Source: Prevotella sp.
GTDB lineage: Bacteria > Bacteroidota > Bacteroidia > Bacteroidales > Bacteroidaceae
NCBI GenBank assembly: GCA_022769285.1
Contig: JALEKD010000032.1
Span: 84,972-148,971, forward strand
DNA: 64,000 nucleotides
Direction of reading: 5' to 3'
Every line of letters starts with the position of its first letter. Positions within the stretch are counted from its first letter, which is position 1. The position numbers and the translations under genes were made by a program. Shown piece after piece: positions 9,098-17,657 of this stretch. The notes beneath the pieces are model-generated. The model did no database searches. It had not been told where the DNA came from and saw only the letters and a program-made list of their open reading frames with translations.

Positions 9098-9571
9098 CTA
9101 CTCCTCGTCGGTATCGGGGGCCACGGCTATCTCGCGCTTGATACTCTGTTCGAGCGAGATGAGGGTCTCTGTCGACACCACGCCGGGGATGGTCTGTAAC
9201 TGGTTATTGAGCAGGTCCATGAGCTGCTCGTTGTCTCGGGCGTACAGCTTAACAAGCATGGTGTACGAGCCCGTGGTAAAGTGGCACTCCACGATTTCGG
9301 GGATGGTCTGCAAGCGTTCCACCACCTTCTTGTACATACTTCCGCGCTCCAGGTTGAGCCCCACGTAGGTACAGGTAGAGTATCCCAAGCTCTTGGGGTT
9401 CACGTAGAAACCGCTGCCGGTTATCACCCCGTTGTCTATGAGGTGCTGTACACGCTGGTGAATGGCCGCCCGCGACACGCCACACTCGGCGGCTACGTCC
9501 TTGAACGGCATACGGGCATTTTTAGACAGTATGCCCAATATCTTTTTATCAAGTTTGTCTACTTTTTCCAT
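9098..9571 (-). CDS. Lrp/AsnC-family transcriptional regulator
   Basis: 157 residues. The start at MEKVDKLDKKILGIL is preferred over upstream in-frame codons because it begins where family alignments begin and lies just downstream of the promoter. Residues 5-55 form the winged helix-turn-helix (DKKILGILSKNARMPFKDVAAECGVSRAAIHQRV, quoted in parts: MPFKDVAAECGVSR is the HTH). Residues 65-145 form the RAM ligand-binding domain (GLNLERGSMYKKVVERL, VECHFTTGSYTMLVKLYA). Members sense amino acids and control amino-acid and peptide metabolism. It is 33 bp upstream of the C26-M19 gene on the same strand, so it probably regulates its own operon. Confidence 0.93.
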   Translation of the reverse strand: MEKVDKLDKKILGILSKNARMPFKDVAAECGVSRAAIHQRVQHLIDNGVITGSGFYVNPKSLGYSTCTYVGLNLERGSMYKKVVERLQTIPEIVECHFTTGSYTMLVKLYARDNEQLMDLLNNQLQTIPGVVSTETLISLEQSIKREIAVAPDTDEE

Positions 9572-9603
9572 TTCTTTTAAATAGATTGTCGTCATTAACA
9601 CGA

Positions 9604-9635
9604 CAAAAGTAGTCATTTCCAGCGAAACTGGCAAA
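9604..9635 (-). promoter_or_regulatory. Promoter of the lrp-like operon
   Basis: On the minus strand TTTG (9632-9635), 20 bp, then TACTTTTG (9604-9611). The start codon at 9571 leaves a leader of about 27 nt. Confidence 0.65.
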
Positions 9636-9730
9636 CAAAATGCATGGTTTTTTATTGTTTTCCGTGCATTTTGTCATTCCTTCGCACCCCTTGCGGTAGC
9701 TTATGGTCTGGCGGCCGATACCATGGGGCG

Positions 9731-10585
9731 CTATTCGGCGGCTGTGGGGAAAGCCGAGATGCGCAGCCGGGCCGCGCCCATGGGCACCAGCGTCACCTCG
9801 TCTATCACGGGCGACTTGGCTGCGTCCTCGTCGGGCAACACGCTACACAGCCCGTACTCATCTATCGTCCACGAGGGTACCCGCCGTGCCAGTGCGCTGA
9901 ACTCCAAGGGCACCGACTGGAGGGTAAATGGGAAATCGTCGGCCGGCCAGGGCTTACGGGTCAGTCTAATGCCACGGAGCAGCGAGCCACCCTCAACGAG
10001 GGCGTAGTTCCAAGGGCTTTCAGGATAAATCTCGGTAGTGGGCCAGAGCGAGGCATCGGCACCAGCCTGCCAGCAGCTTTCACCGATAGCCGTCTTACGA
10101 CTGTCGCACTTGACATAGCGCTCGCGTATCTTGAGCGAGAGCGTCAGCGGGCCATAGTTCACGCTCACACTGTTCTTGTTCAAACTCCAACGGCGGGCCG
10201 TAAGCCTCATGGGCAGGTGGAGCACCACCCTGTCGCCACGGTTCCAGTCGCGACTTATCACGTAGTACTTGCCAGCCACGGGCGGGGTGTCCATACGCTG
10301 GCCGTTGACCCACACCTCGGCCTTCTGGGTCCAGGTGGGTATGCGCAGGTAGAGGGGGAAGTGGGCCCGGCCACGTTCTATCGTAAAGCTGATGGTGTCC
10401 GAGAATGGATAGTGGGTCTCCTCGGTCAGCGTGACTGCCCGCCCATCGGCCACGCGCACCTCGGCAGTACAGGCTGCATACATGATGGCAGCCACGCCGT
10501 TGTCGGGCGTAGCGTATATCAGGTTCTCGGCATAATAAGGCCATCCCTGGGCATGATTGTGCTGGCAGCAGCGACTGCTGAAGTG
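9731..10585 (-). pseudogene. C-terminal remnant of a GH127 beta-L-arabinofuranosidase-like gene
   Basis: An open frame of about 284 codons, closed upstream by TGA at 10586-10588 with no good start. It begins within the conserved CCQHNHAQGWPYYAEN box (the Cys-Cys zinc/nucleophile region of GH127, old DUF1680) and continues into the C-terminal beta-sandwich (LRIPTWTQKAEVWVNGQ, VNYGPLTLSLK). Full GH127 enzymes are roughly 600-800 residues, so the N-terminal signal peptide and most of the (alpha/alpha)6 barrel are missing. A GTG at 10495 could start a shorter product, but it would lack the CC box. Upstream DNA is non-coding and leads into repeat copy 2, so deletion linked to that repeat is plausible. 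Confidence 0.75.
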
Positions 10586-10722
10586 TCATAAGTGTATTAT
10601 TTATTTGTTTTAGTTATCGGTAGATGGCAGCCATGGTGGCGACAGCCTCATCCAAGAGTGCGGCAACCCTCACGGCTCTATCGGTTACAAAGTTAACAAA
10701 AGCGCGAACAATCTCCCATTAA

Positions 10723-10930
10723 TAAAGTAAAAGGTAAGGAAGTAAAAGGGTAATTTTTAATGTTCAAAAGGTAAAGGATAAAAAAGTAAAAAGCGCTCCC
10801 TGCGCACCGGTGGTGATTTTCCGCACACCAATGGCTGTCGCGGAAATCGTGGAGGCCGACCTTTACGTTTCCCAGAGCCGTCTTTAGCGCGCTGAAAGAC
10901 ATCATTAGAAGTCCAATGGCCGGTCTTTCG
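10723..10930 (+). repeat. Palindromic intergenic repeat, copy 2, with A-rich arm
   Basis: The palindromic core (10851-10930) runs GGAGGCCGACCTTTACG ... ATGGCCGGTCTTTC, with the family words CCCAGAGCCGTCTTTAGCGCGCTG inside. To its left, 10723-10800 is a purine-rich arm (AAAAGGTAAAGGATAAAAAAG, AGTAAAAAGCGCTCCCTGCGC) that recurs beside copies 4, 5 and 6. It fills most of the 475-bp gap between the GH127 remnant and the helicase gene. Confidence 0.75.
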
Positions 10931-11060
10931 GAACGTAGAGAGCAATTCCCCCATTCCTGTGACCTTCGCAAGATGATTCGCAGCCCCAAAGAACACAGTT
11001 CAGGCGGTTCGCAAGACTATAACGTTGCCCTGTATATTCTCTTTTTAGGTTAGAGGGCCG

Positions 11061-14000
11061 CTATTGGTCATGGCTCCCTCCTCGGGGGATTTTAAGGGAG
11101 ACTGCCTCGCCCTCGGCCGGCACATAACCGCCATGGATAGTCACGTGGTCGACAAGGCGGGCAAAGAGGGCGTTGTGGCGCAGTGTGGGCTCGTGGCCCG
11201 TCAGGATGAGCTGCTTGCGGGCACGGGTCAGGGCCACGTTGAGCTTGCGGTCAATGACATGGCCGTCTTCCTCGAAGCAGTTGGCCGTCAGGAAATCGAG
11301 CTGATAGGCGTGCTGGATGGTAAAAGAGTAGATGATAATGTCGCGCTGCGAACCCTGGTAACGCTCTACCGTATCGATGGTGACGTGCCCGAGCGCCTCA
11401 ATGCCCGTGGCCTCTAAGCAGTGGCGTATCATGGCTATCTGGTTGCGGTATGGCACGATGACCCCCACGGTGTGGGCCGCGTCGAAGTGGGCTCCGTAGT
11501 AACGGTAGATACGCCCGAGCAGACGGGCCACCACCTGGGCCTCGGCCGGGTTTACCTTGTCCGACTGGGTGGGGGCCACGTTGGTGGCCGATGCCAGGAA
11601 CAGGTTGCGATGGGTGTGCATCAGCCGCCCCAAGGCATCGTCGGCCGGCACGGCCACATCCTGCGGATAGATAAACGACTCGCCCTGGTGGGGCAGCGGC
11701 ACACACTGCAACTGCTCGCGACGGTAAAACATGCGGTTGGGGAACTCAGCCACGTCGGGGTGCATACGGCCCTGACGGCGCAGGATGCCCACAAAGTCGG
11801 TACGGCCCTGGGCCATCTCGCGGCGGTAAAGGCGCTCGAAGAGCGAGTCGCGACAGTCGTAGAGACCCATGTCGCGCAGCAGCGGGTCGTCTACCCGTGA
11901 GAGGGCCGCGGGCTGCTGCACCACGGCGGGTAGCTGCTTGTAGTCGCCCACGAGGATGAACCGCGGCACCCGGGCCAGCAGCCCCACCACCGAGGGTTCC
12001 AGTATCTGGCTCGCCTCGTCCACGATGGCCAGGCTGAACTGCCGCAGCTCGAACAGGTAGGCCCGGCTCTGCAGGGTAGACGTGGTGGCCACCACCACGC
12101 GGGCCGCGGCCAATGTGTGGCGTACATGGTCCAGCCGGGGAGTGGCTCCCAGGCGACTGTCCAGCAAGTGGGGACGGAAGCGGGCATCGCAGGTGTACGC
12201 CCCGCCTATGCGCAGATAGTCTATGGCGGCCTCATCGAGCATGGCACATATCTCGTCGACCGCCCGGTTGGTGTACGACATGAGCAACAGGCTGGCCGAT
12301 GCGTCCGTAAGGGCCTCCTCGACCATGAAGCGCAGCGCCATAGATGTCTTGCCTGTTCCGGGCGGGCCCACGAGCAGGAAGAAATCGTTGGCGCGCTTGG
12401 CCTTGAGCAGAATGTCGTCGTAGGCTGGGCTATAGGACCGCGTGAGCTGGCGCGAGGCATCGGCCGTGGGCTGGCGCTGCCCCAACAGCAGATCCAGCCG
12501 TGGCCCCGAGCTGCTCACCAGCTCGCGCAGGCTGCGCAGTTGGGCCGTAAAGGTGCTGTCAGATCCACCATGCTCTACGGCGTAGGTACCCTCGGCCAGT
12601 ATCTGGGGGTTCTGCTGACCGTCGTTCAGGTGCAGGGTGATACGGTGGGTGTGTATATCGGTGAGCGAGCCCTTGAAGAGCAGCGCGCGGCGCACATCGG
12701 GCTCGCCCTGGTAGGCATACAGGTACACCATGTCGCCCGTACGGAAGTTGGGCAGGAAGTCGGCACCCTGGTCGGGTACCCGCAGGGTTATGGTGTCGTA
12801 TCCCCCGCGCCCAGAGCTCCGCTCCTTGCTCATAATGGTAAGCCCGGTATATATATTGCCCATCTCGCGCTTGGTGGCCAGGGGCATATTCCACAGGTCG
12901 GCCATGCTGGTGCCCACGCCCTCGTGTACGCCGACCTTGGCAGCCAACTGCTCGCGGTACACAAAGGTGGCCATGGCGGCCAGGTAGGCCCGGGCCACAG
13001 GGCTGAGGGCATGTAGCGGGCCCAGCAGCTGCTGTTGCTGGCGATAGATGTAGTCGGTATAGAAGCGGCCACTTATCTGGCGCTCGTTGAGGGTCTCGGG
13101 GGTGAGGCGGTCGATGACGGGGCCGAAGCCCTGGCGGGCATAGGCATACTCCTGGGCCACGATGCGGTTGCGGAAAGCGATAGCCTCGTAGAAGAGGGCC
13201 TGGTAATAGTTCACGCTGACCAGTCCACCGGGCAGGGGGTACTTAGAGTAGAGCAGGCGCAGGTCGGTCTGACTGTGGCGACGGTCAAAGTTGTAGCGCA
13301 GCACGCCGGCGTAGAGCAGCAGTTGTACATAGTGATCTTCCTTCTGGTAAGAGCCGTAGCGGTTGGGGTGGCCGCTCTGTATATTGTAGTTGGCACCCGA
13401 CTTCTGCTCCACTAAGAGGCGCAGGTCGGTAGTCATAAGGTCCACGCGGCCCTGGATGCCCAACTGCTCGCAGACAAACGAGGGCTCCAAGATGGCGCGG
13501 CTGCGGTCGTAGCCCTGGCGGCGCTCGCCGGCACCATCGGGGCCAAACAGGTGGCTCACTATGCCGCGCAGGTTGTCTACCTGGCGCAGGGCGGCGGTCT
13601 TAAAGTCATCGTGCGAGTTGAAGTCGGGACAGGTGCAGTACTCCATGGCGCGCTCACGGAAACTGGCGCGCAGCGTGTCGTGCCAGTCGTAGTCGTCGGC
13701 ATGGTTGATGATGTCGTCCAGGGCGCGGCCGGCAAAATTGCCTAACAGGATGGCCTGCGAGTTGGCTGCGCTGGCCAGCCGGTTGACCGTGTAGGACAGG
13801 GGGTGATGGCCATAGTCAGTAAAGCAGCGTGCTATGGCGCTTATGTCAACCAGGTAATCGGGCTCCAGGACTATGAGCGATGGCTCAAGAGGGTCGTCGC
13901 CATGACAGTCGAGCAGATTGAGCTGGGTGCCACGGCGAAGCAGGGAGCGCAGGTACTCGTGGGCTCCGTAGGCCACCCTCACCGTGGGCCCTGTGCTGTC

Positions 14001-14465
14001 GTGGTCGGTATCGGCATAGATATAGTGGTCGTCGGCACGGCTCACCACACAGCGCAGGTAGCGGCGGTTAACCGCCTGATGGCCAGCGGGTCTGCGTCCG
14101 GCCACGGGGATGCGTCCCACGAGGTAAGGGGGCACGGGTTCGCTGCCCACAGCCGACACGAGCAGGGCCAGGGCACGCAGGTCGTAACGCCAGTCGGCAT
14201 CGGCAATGGCTTCCGAGCTGTTAGAGTGGCGACGCATGGTCTGGATGGCCACGGTGTCGGCAACACCCACACCATGGGCCCGGCAGAGATAGTCTATCTG
14301 GGCGAAGAGGTTGCCAAAGGCCATCTGGGTGTCGCGGACACCCTCGTAGCACACCTGGACCAGCACAGCGTGCAGGTTCTTATTGCGCACATCGGGGGTG
14401 GCGGCGGTCAGGTCGGCCAGTGCCTCGATACGCCTGAATAGCTGTTCGGTTGTCGTAGTATCCAT
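11061..14465 (-). CDS. Dna2-like nuclease-helicase (PD-(D/E)XK plus SF1B helicase)
   Basis: 1134 residues from ATG 14465; the longer frame running into the tRNA is rejected. The first roughly 400 residues include a RecB/Cas4-type nuclease core: GIQGRVDLM (around 335) followed by LLVEQKSG (around 352), the D and ExK of the PD-(D/E)XK site, preceded by a CTCPDF cysteine pair. The C-terminal half is a superfamily 1B helicase of the Dna2/Upf1 type: Walker A VGPPGTGKTS (around 700), Walker B AIVDEASQ (around 815), GDYKQLPAVV, RRQGRMHPDVAEFPN, VPYRNQ, YQGSQRD (around 1040) and NVALTRARKQ. Expected role: DNA end or flap processing in replication and repair; a defence role is possible but unsupported by neighbours. 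The gene starts about 70 nt after tRNA-Leu, with the tRNA's terminator in between. Confidence 0.88.
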   Translation of the reverse strand: MDTTTTEQLFRRIEALADLTAATPDVRNKNLHAVLVQVCYEGVRDTQMAFGNLFAQIDYLCRAHGVGVADTVAIQTMRRHSNSSEAIADADWRYDLRALALLVSAVGSEPVPPYLVGRIPVAGRRPAGHQAVNRRYLRCVVSRADDHYIYADTDHDSTGPTVRVAYGAHEYLRSLLRRGTQLNLLDCHGDDPLEPSLIVLEPDYLVDISAIARCFTDYGHHPLSYTVNRLASAANSQAILLGNFAGRALDDIINHADDYDWHDTLRASFRERAMEYCTCPDFNSHDDFKTAALRQVDNLRGIVSHLFGPDGAGERRQGYDRSRAILEPSFVCEQLGIQGRVDLMTTDLRLLVEQKSGANYNIQSGHPNRYGSYQKEDHYVQLLLYAGVLRYNFDRRHSQTDLRLLYSKYPLPGGLVSVNYYQALFYEAIAFRNRIVAQEYAYARQGFGPVIDRLTPETLNERQISGRFYTDYIYRQQQQLLGPLHALSPVARAYLAAMATFVYREQLAAKVGVHEGVGTSMADLWNMPLATKREMGNIYTGLTIMSKERSSGRGGYDTITLRVPDQGADFLPNFRTGDMVYLYAYQGEPDVRRALLFKGSLTDIHTHRITLHLNDGQQNPQILAEGTYAVEHGGSDSTFTAQLRSLRELVSSSGPRLDLLLGQRQPTADASRQLTRSYSPAYDDILLKAKRANDFFLLVGPPGTGKTSMALRFMVEEALTDASASLLLMSYTNRAVDEICAMLDEAAIDYLRIGGAYTCDARFRPHLLDSRLGATPRLDHVRHTLAAARVVVATTSTLQSRAYLFELRQFSLAIVDEASQILEPSVVGLLARVPRFILVGDYKQLPAVVQQPAALSRVDDPLLRDMGLYDCRDSLFERLYRREMAQGRTDFVGILRRQGRMHPDVAEFPNRMFYRREQLQCVPLPHQGESFIYPQDVAVPADDALGRLMHTHRNLFLASATNVAPTQSDKVNPAEAQVVARLLGRIYRYYGAHFDAAHTVGVIVPYRNQIAMIRHCLEATGIEALGHVTIDTVERYQGSQRDIIIYSFTIQHAYQLDFLTANCFEEDGHVIDRKLNVALTRARKQLILTGHEPTLRHNALFARLVDHVTIHGGYVPAEGEAVSLKIPRGGSHDQ

Positions 14466-14494
14466 CGCTCTATTAATAATAATCTGGAATGTGC

Positions 14495-14531
14495 TAAAAA
14501 CAAGATTGGGAGAATCTGCCGATTCTCCCAA
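14495..14531 (-). terminator. Intrinsic terminator after tRNA-Leu, upstream of the helicase
   Basis: A perfect 11-bp stem (TTGGGAGAATC / GATTCTCCCAA, 14506-14531) followed on the minus strand by TCTTGTTTTTAG. It sits between the tRNA and the helicase start, so helicase transcription may depend on read-through. I see no separate promoter in the 30 bp that remain. Confidence 0.75.
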
Positions 14532-14536
14532 TTCAG

Positions 14537-14618
14537 TACCCAGAGCCGGGGTCGAACCGGCACGGATTGCTCCACTGGTGTTTGAGACCAGCGCGTCTAC
14601 CGATTCCGCCATCTGGGC
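14537..14618 (-). tRNA. tRNA-Leu (anticodon CAA)
   Basis: An 82-nt gene read on the minus strand. The acceptor stem pairs GCCCAGA with TCTGGGT, with a G-U pair at 1-72. The D arm has TGGCGGAATCGGTAGACGC, typical of leucine tRNAs. The anticodon stem is CTGGT/ACCAG with loop CTCAAAC, giving anticodon CAA (reads UUG). A long variable arm (TGGAGCAATCCGTG) and T arm GCCGGTTCGACCCCGGC follow. CCA is not encoded, as is common in this phylum. Confidence 0.95.
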
Positions 14619-14644
14619 CGCAGACTTAGCTGATAAGTCGGCTG

Positions 14645-14675
14645 CAAAGGTAACTGATTTTTCCGAGATAACAAA
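14645..14675 (-). promoter_or_regulatory. Promoter of tRNA-Leu
   Basis: On the minus strand TTTG (14672-14675), 19 bp, then TACCTTTG (14645-14652), about 27 bp upstream of the mature tRNA. Confidence 0.7.
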
Positions 14676-14700
14676 GTTTTACAAGAAAAATCTTAAAAAG

Positions 14701-14732
14701 TTTGCGCCGTTCGTGGATAATGGCTATCTTCG
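14701..14732 (+). promoter_or_regulatory. Promoter of manC
   Basis: TTTG (14701-14704), 20 bp, TATCTTCG (14725-14732), one mismatch from TAnnTTTG. The predicted leader to the ATG at 14764 is about 26 nt. It is divergent from the tRNA promoter. Confidence 0.55.
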
Positions 14733-14763
14733 CCCCCAGAACAGATTTCATCGTAATCGCGCA

Positions 14764-15852
14764 ATGGCTAACATAAACAATAATTACTGTGTTATACTGG
14801 CTGGTGGTAAGGGGCGCCGCCTCTGGCCGTGCAGCCGTGAACAGTATCCCAAGCAATTCATCGACTTCTTCGGCAGTGGCCGCACGCTGCTCCAGCAGAC
14901 GTTTGACCGCATGCACCGGCTGCTGCCTCTGGACAACATATACATCAACACTAATCAGTCCTACATGGACTTGGTGCGCCAGCAGCTGCCCGAGGTGGCA
15001 CCTGACCATATCATGGCCGAGCCCATACACCGCAATACGGCGCCCAGCATAGCCTGGGCGTGTCACCGGATAAGCCATCTGAACCCCAAGGCCAACTTGC
15101 TGGCCATACCGTCGGACCAGATAGTGCTGGACGAGGCTGCCTTCGGGCGCAATGTCAACGAGGGATTCGACTTTGTATCGGCCAACGACTGCCTGCTTAC
15201 CATGGGCGTAAAGCCCACCCGTCCGGAGCCAGGCTATGGCTACATCCAGCAGGGTGAAGTGACCCGTGGCGAAGTGTACCGTGTACAGTCGTTTACCGAG
15301 AAGCCCGACCGCGACTTCGCCCGCATGTTCTACGAGAGCGGCGAGTTCTTCTGGAACACGGGTATGTTCTTAGCTAACATCCCATTCTTGTTCCACACCT
15401 TCTGCCAGATGCTCCCGCTGGTACTGCGACGGCTCGACATGGCCCATCCGTCGTGGACCATCGAGGAGGAAGACCGCTATGTCACCGAGAACTTCCCCTC
15501 GTACCCCAACATGTCTATCGAGCGGGGCATACTGGAGAAGTCGGAGAATGTATATGTCATGAGGTGCAACTTCGGGTGGGCCGACGTGGGCACCTGGCAC
15601 AACATCTACGAGGCCATGAGCCGCACGGAGGGCGACAACGTGGTCATAGACTCTGACGTGATAGCCGACGGGGCACACAACAATATCATCAAACTACCCA
15701 AGGGCCGTCTGGGGGTCATCAACGGACTTGACGGGTTCATCGTGGCCGAAGAGGGCAACGTGCTGCTCATCTGCCGCAAGGAGGACTCGTCGGCGCTGAT
15801 ACGCAAGTATGTCTACGACCTGCAAATGAAGCGTGGCGACGACTATGTATAA
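14764..15852 (+). CDS. manC: Mannose-1-phosphate guanylyltransferase
   Basis: Makes GDP-mannose from mannose-1-phosphate and GTP for glycan and exopolysaccharide synthesis; cytoplasmic. 362 residues. The start at MANINNNYCVILAGGKG is chosen because the nucleotide-binding signature (ILAGGKGRRLWPCSREQYPKQF in the family, here starting at residue 10) must lie at the N-terminus; the longer frame would run through the tRNA promoter. Later motifs AIPSDQIV, GYGYIQQG, VQSFTEKPD, FFWNTGMFL and FGWADVGTWHN are those of the ManC/GMP transferase domain. The C-terminal mannose-6-phosphate isomerase domain of the bifunctional form is absent, as in other short versions. It is followed after 19 bp by the SH3 gene. 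Confidence 0.93.
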   Translation: MANINNNYCVILAGGKGRRLWPCSREQYPKQFIDFFGSGRTLLQQTFDRMHRLLPLDNIYINTNQSYMDLVRQQLPEVAPDHIMAEPIHRNTAPSIAWACHRISHLNPKANLLAIPSDQIVLDEAAFGRNVNEGFDFVSANDCLLTMGVKPTRPEPGYGYIQQGEVTRGEVYRVQSFTEKPDRDFARMFYESGEFFWNTGMFLANIPFLFHTFCQMLPLVLRRLDMAHPSWTIEEEDRYVTENFPSYPNMSIERGILEKSENVYVMRCNFGWADVGTWHNIYEAMSRTEGDNVVIDSDVIADGAHNNIIKLPKGRLGVINGLDGFIVAEEGNVLLICRKEDSSALIRKYVYDLQMKRGDDYV

Positions 15853-15869
15853 CCTTATTATATTATAGG
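15853..15869. repeat. 17-nt AT-rich motif, copy 1
   Basis: CCTTATTATATTATAGG fills the whole gap between manC and the SH3 gene. A 16-nt identical stretch occurs at 35494 and the full 17 nt at 42473, each next to a gene start. Function unknown. Confidence 0.5.
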
Positions 15870-15871
15870 AT

Positions 15872-16315
15872 ATGACAACTGGAAAATTCTGGCTCGCTTG
15901 CCTGGTAGCCATGGCAGGTCTGAGCGCACAGGCGCAGTCTACGCAAACGGTCAAGATGGTAGTAACCGCCAATGGCGATGCCTATGAGTATCTGGGTGAG
16001 AGTGCTGACAAGTACCATGTTATGGGACAAGACGACGGATGGGTGGACAAGACGACCAGCAAGATAGAACTCTGGTCGGCCGCCAAGGGCAAGGGCTGGG
16101 TCTGCGGCCGCAAGGCCAACGGCACGGTAAACATACGCCAGCGCCCCGACACCCACGCGCCCGTAATAGGCCAACTGGTAAGTCAGAAAGGCGACATACC
16201 TGACTCGGCCAGGTGCTTAGGCGTAGAGGATGGCTGGTACCGGGTGGGCTACAACGGCACCACAGGCTATGTAAAGGCATCGGTGGCCCACTGGAGAGCC
16301 CGGTCGATAGACTGA
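15872..16315 (+). CDS. Exported bacterial SH3-domain protein
   Basis: 147 residues with a signal peptide (MTTGKFWLACLVAMAGLSAQAQ). Residues 85-140 form a bacterial SH3 (SH3b) domain: GTVNIRQRPDTHAPVIGQL, then DGWYRVGYNGTTGYVKASV. SH3b domains often bind peptidoglycan peptides or occur in cell-wall-acting proteins. No catalytic domain is present. It lies 19 bp after manC, with only the 17-nt AT motif between, and may be co-transcribed; a hairpin pair follows it. Exact role unknown. Confidence 0.75.
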   Translation: MTTGKFWLACLVAMAGLSAQAQSTQTVKMVVTANGDAYEYLGESADKYHVMGQDDGWVDKTTSKIELWSAAKGKGWVCGRKANGTVNIRQRPDTHAPVIGQLVSQKGDIPDSARCLGVEDGWYRVGYNGTTGYVKASVAHWRARSID

Positions 16316-16360
16316 ACATACTGCCGGCATAGGCCGGAGCCACTAATCGTATAAGGTAAA

Positions 16361-16447
16361 GAGGCCCGCACCGTCAGGACGGGCCTCAACGCAAAACCGC
16401 CGATACGCTGTCGGCTCCCCATGGGGGCGATGGCGTATCGGCGGTTT
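16361..16447. terminator. Two consecutive hairpins between convergent genes
   Basis: First hairpin GAGGCCCG/CGGGCCTC (16361-16387); second has a perfect 15-bp stem AAACCGCCGATACGC/GCGTATCGGCGGTTT (16394-16447). They separate the convergent SH3 and HIT genes and probably act as a bidirectional terminator. Confidence 0.65.
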
Positions 16448-16482
16448 GGTGTATGCGCAGGTCTGAACCAGACCTGCGGGCA

Positions 16483-16884
16483 TCAGAGTTTCTTAAACTC
16501 GGCGTAGATGCGGTCGGCTATGGCCTGCATCTCGTCGGCCTCTAACTTGAGGTGCTCTTTGCGGAAGTCTACATCGGCCTCCGAGTTGATAGGCATCAGA
16601 TGGATATGAGCGTGAGGCACCTCCAGGCCCAGCACCACCTGTGCCACCTTCTTGCAGGGGAAAGCGGCGCGTATGGCGGTGGCCACCTTCTTAGCGAAAA
16701 GCTGGAAAGCAGCTAACTCCTGGTCGTCCATGTCAAAGATATAGTCGACCTCCTTACGCGGGATGACCAGCGTGTGGCCCTTGGTGAGGGGACTTATGTC
16801 GAGAAAGGCGTAAAAGTCGGCGCTCTCGGCACACTTGTAGCTCGGAATCTCTCCTGCGGCTATCTTAGAAAATATCGTGGCCAT
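16483..16884 (-). CDS. HIT-family nucleotide hydrolase
   Basis: 133 residues, cytoplasmic. The start MATIFSKIAAGEIPSY matches the HINT-type N-terminus (IFxKIxxGEIP). The catalytic histidine triad HAHIHLMP sits at residues 91-95, with KGHTLVIPRK before it. Such proteins hydrolyse AMP-lysine or related phosphoramidates. Here the last C-terminal residues are short (YAEFKKL). It begins 1 nt after the greA stop on the same strand, so the two are co-transcribed from the greA promoter, a pairing seen in Bacteroidetes. Confidence 0.93.
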   Translation of the reverse strand: MATIFSKIAAGEIPSYKCAESADFYAFLDISPLTKGHTLVIPRKEVDYIFDMDDQELAAFQLFAKKVATAIRAAFPCKKVAQVVLGLEVPHAHIHLMPINSEADVDFRKEHLKLEADEMQAIADRIYAEFKKL

Positions 16885-16885
16885 A

Positions 16886-17353
16886 TTATTCGATTGAGAT
16901 TTTGTCGATACGCAGGCGGATAAGCCCGCTGGGGATTTTAATTTCGGCCACGTCGCCCACTTTCTTGTTGAGCAAGCCCTTGGCAATAGGCGTCTGGATA
17001 GAGATTTTGCCCTCGCGGAGATTGGCCTCGCTCTCGCTCACGATGGTATAGGTCATCTTGGCCTGGTTGGCCAGGTTAGTCATCTCCACCTTGGACATAA
17101 TCTGTACCATGTCGGTGCTCAGACGCGACACGTCGACTATCTTAGCCTCTGCGATGGTCAGTTTCATCTTGTTTATTTTACTCTCAAGGTGCGCCTGGGC
17201 CTCCTTGGCGGCATCGTACTCTGAATTCTCGCTCAGGTCACCCTTGTCACGGGCTTCAGCTATTGCGGCTGATGCCTTGGGACGTTCTACTGCTTCGAGC
17301 CTGTGAAGCTCGGCCACGAGTTTATCGTAGCCCTCTTGCGACATGTAAGCCAT
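16886..17353 (-). CDS. greA: Transcription elongation factor GreA
   Basis: 155 residues. GreA enters the secondary channel of RNA polymerase and stimulates cleavage of backtracked RNA. The start at MAYMSQEGYDKLVAEL is preferred over a much longer frame that would include the promoter. Residues 5-75 form the coiled-coil with the acidic tip signature GDLSENSEYDAAKEAQ (D42, E45 region). The C-terminal FKBP-like domain includes SIQTPIAKGLLNKKVGD and ends RIDKISIE. A well-placed promoter lies 120 bp upstream. The HIT gene follows immediately. Confidence 0.97.
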   Translation of the reverse strand: MAYMSQEGYDKLVAELHRLEAVERPKASAAIAEARDKGDLSENSEYDAAKEAQAHLESKINKMKLTIAEAKIVDVSRLSTDMVQIMSKVEMTNLANQAKMTYTIVSESEANLREGKISIQTPIAKGLLNKKVGDVAEIKIPSGLIRLRIDKISIE

Positions 17354-17475
17354 AATACTTGTTATGTTTTTTATTAGTTCAACTTGTGCCGAGAACAATA
17401 AAATAATGGAACCCCGACAGCCCTTTAGCCTTGCCGAAATTCCAACTACTACAGTTCTCGTACTTAATAACGTTG

Positions 17476-17507
17476 CAAAGGTAGCACAAATTTGGATATA
17501 AAACAAA
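17476..17507 (-). promoter_or_regulatory. Promoter of greA
   Basis: On the minus strand TTTG (17504-17507), 20 bp, then TACCTTTG (17476-17483). Leader to the greA ATG about 117 nt. Confidence 0.7.
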
Positions 17508-17549
17508 ATAAAAACTGATATTTTTTGTTTTTCAGCGCTTTTTGATGAT

Positions 17550-17657
17550 TTACACAGGACTGGAGAGGGCGGACATGGGGGGCGAGACCACCGTATATAG
17601 TAAGGTGAGGGCCGACAGAAGTACAGCAAGGGCTACCAGGGCTCGTATAGTGCTCAT
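17550..17657 (-). CDS. Possible 35-residue single-membrane-segment peptide
   Basis: An ATG-to-TAA frame of 35 codons encodes MSTIRALVALAVLLSALTLL followed by YTVVSPPMSALSSPV: a Lys/Arg-poor N-terminus, one hydrophobic helix of about 18 residues, and a short Ser/Pro tail. It could be a small inner-membrane protein. It lies just upstream of the greA promoter. I know no homologue and see no promoter of its own, so it may be fortuitous. Confidence 0.3.
   Translation of the reverse strand: MSTIRALVALAVLLSALTLLYTVVSPPMSALSSPV

Noticed and set aside
10618..10705. A short minus-strand frame (IVRAFVNFVTDRAVRVAALL...) resembling the end of a LysR-type regulator
   Set aside because: Only about 30 codons, no start, bounded by stops; too short to call a remnant with confidence.
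14466..14612. N-terminal extension of the helicase frame into tRNA-Leu
   Set aside because: It would translate through the tRNA and its terminator; the protein family starts at ATG 14465.
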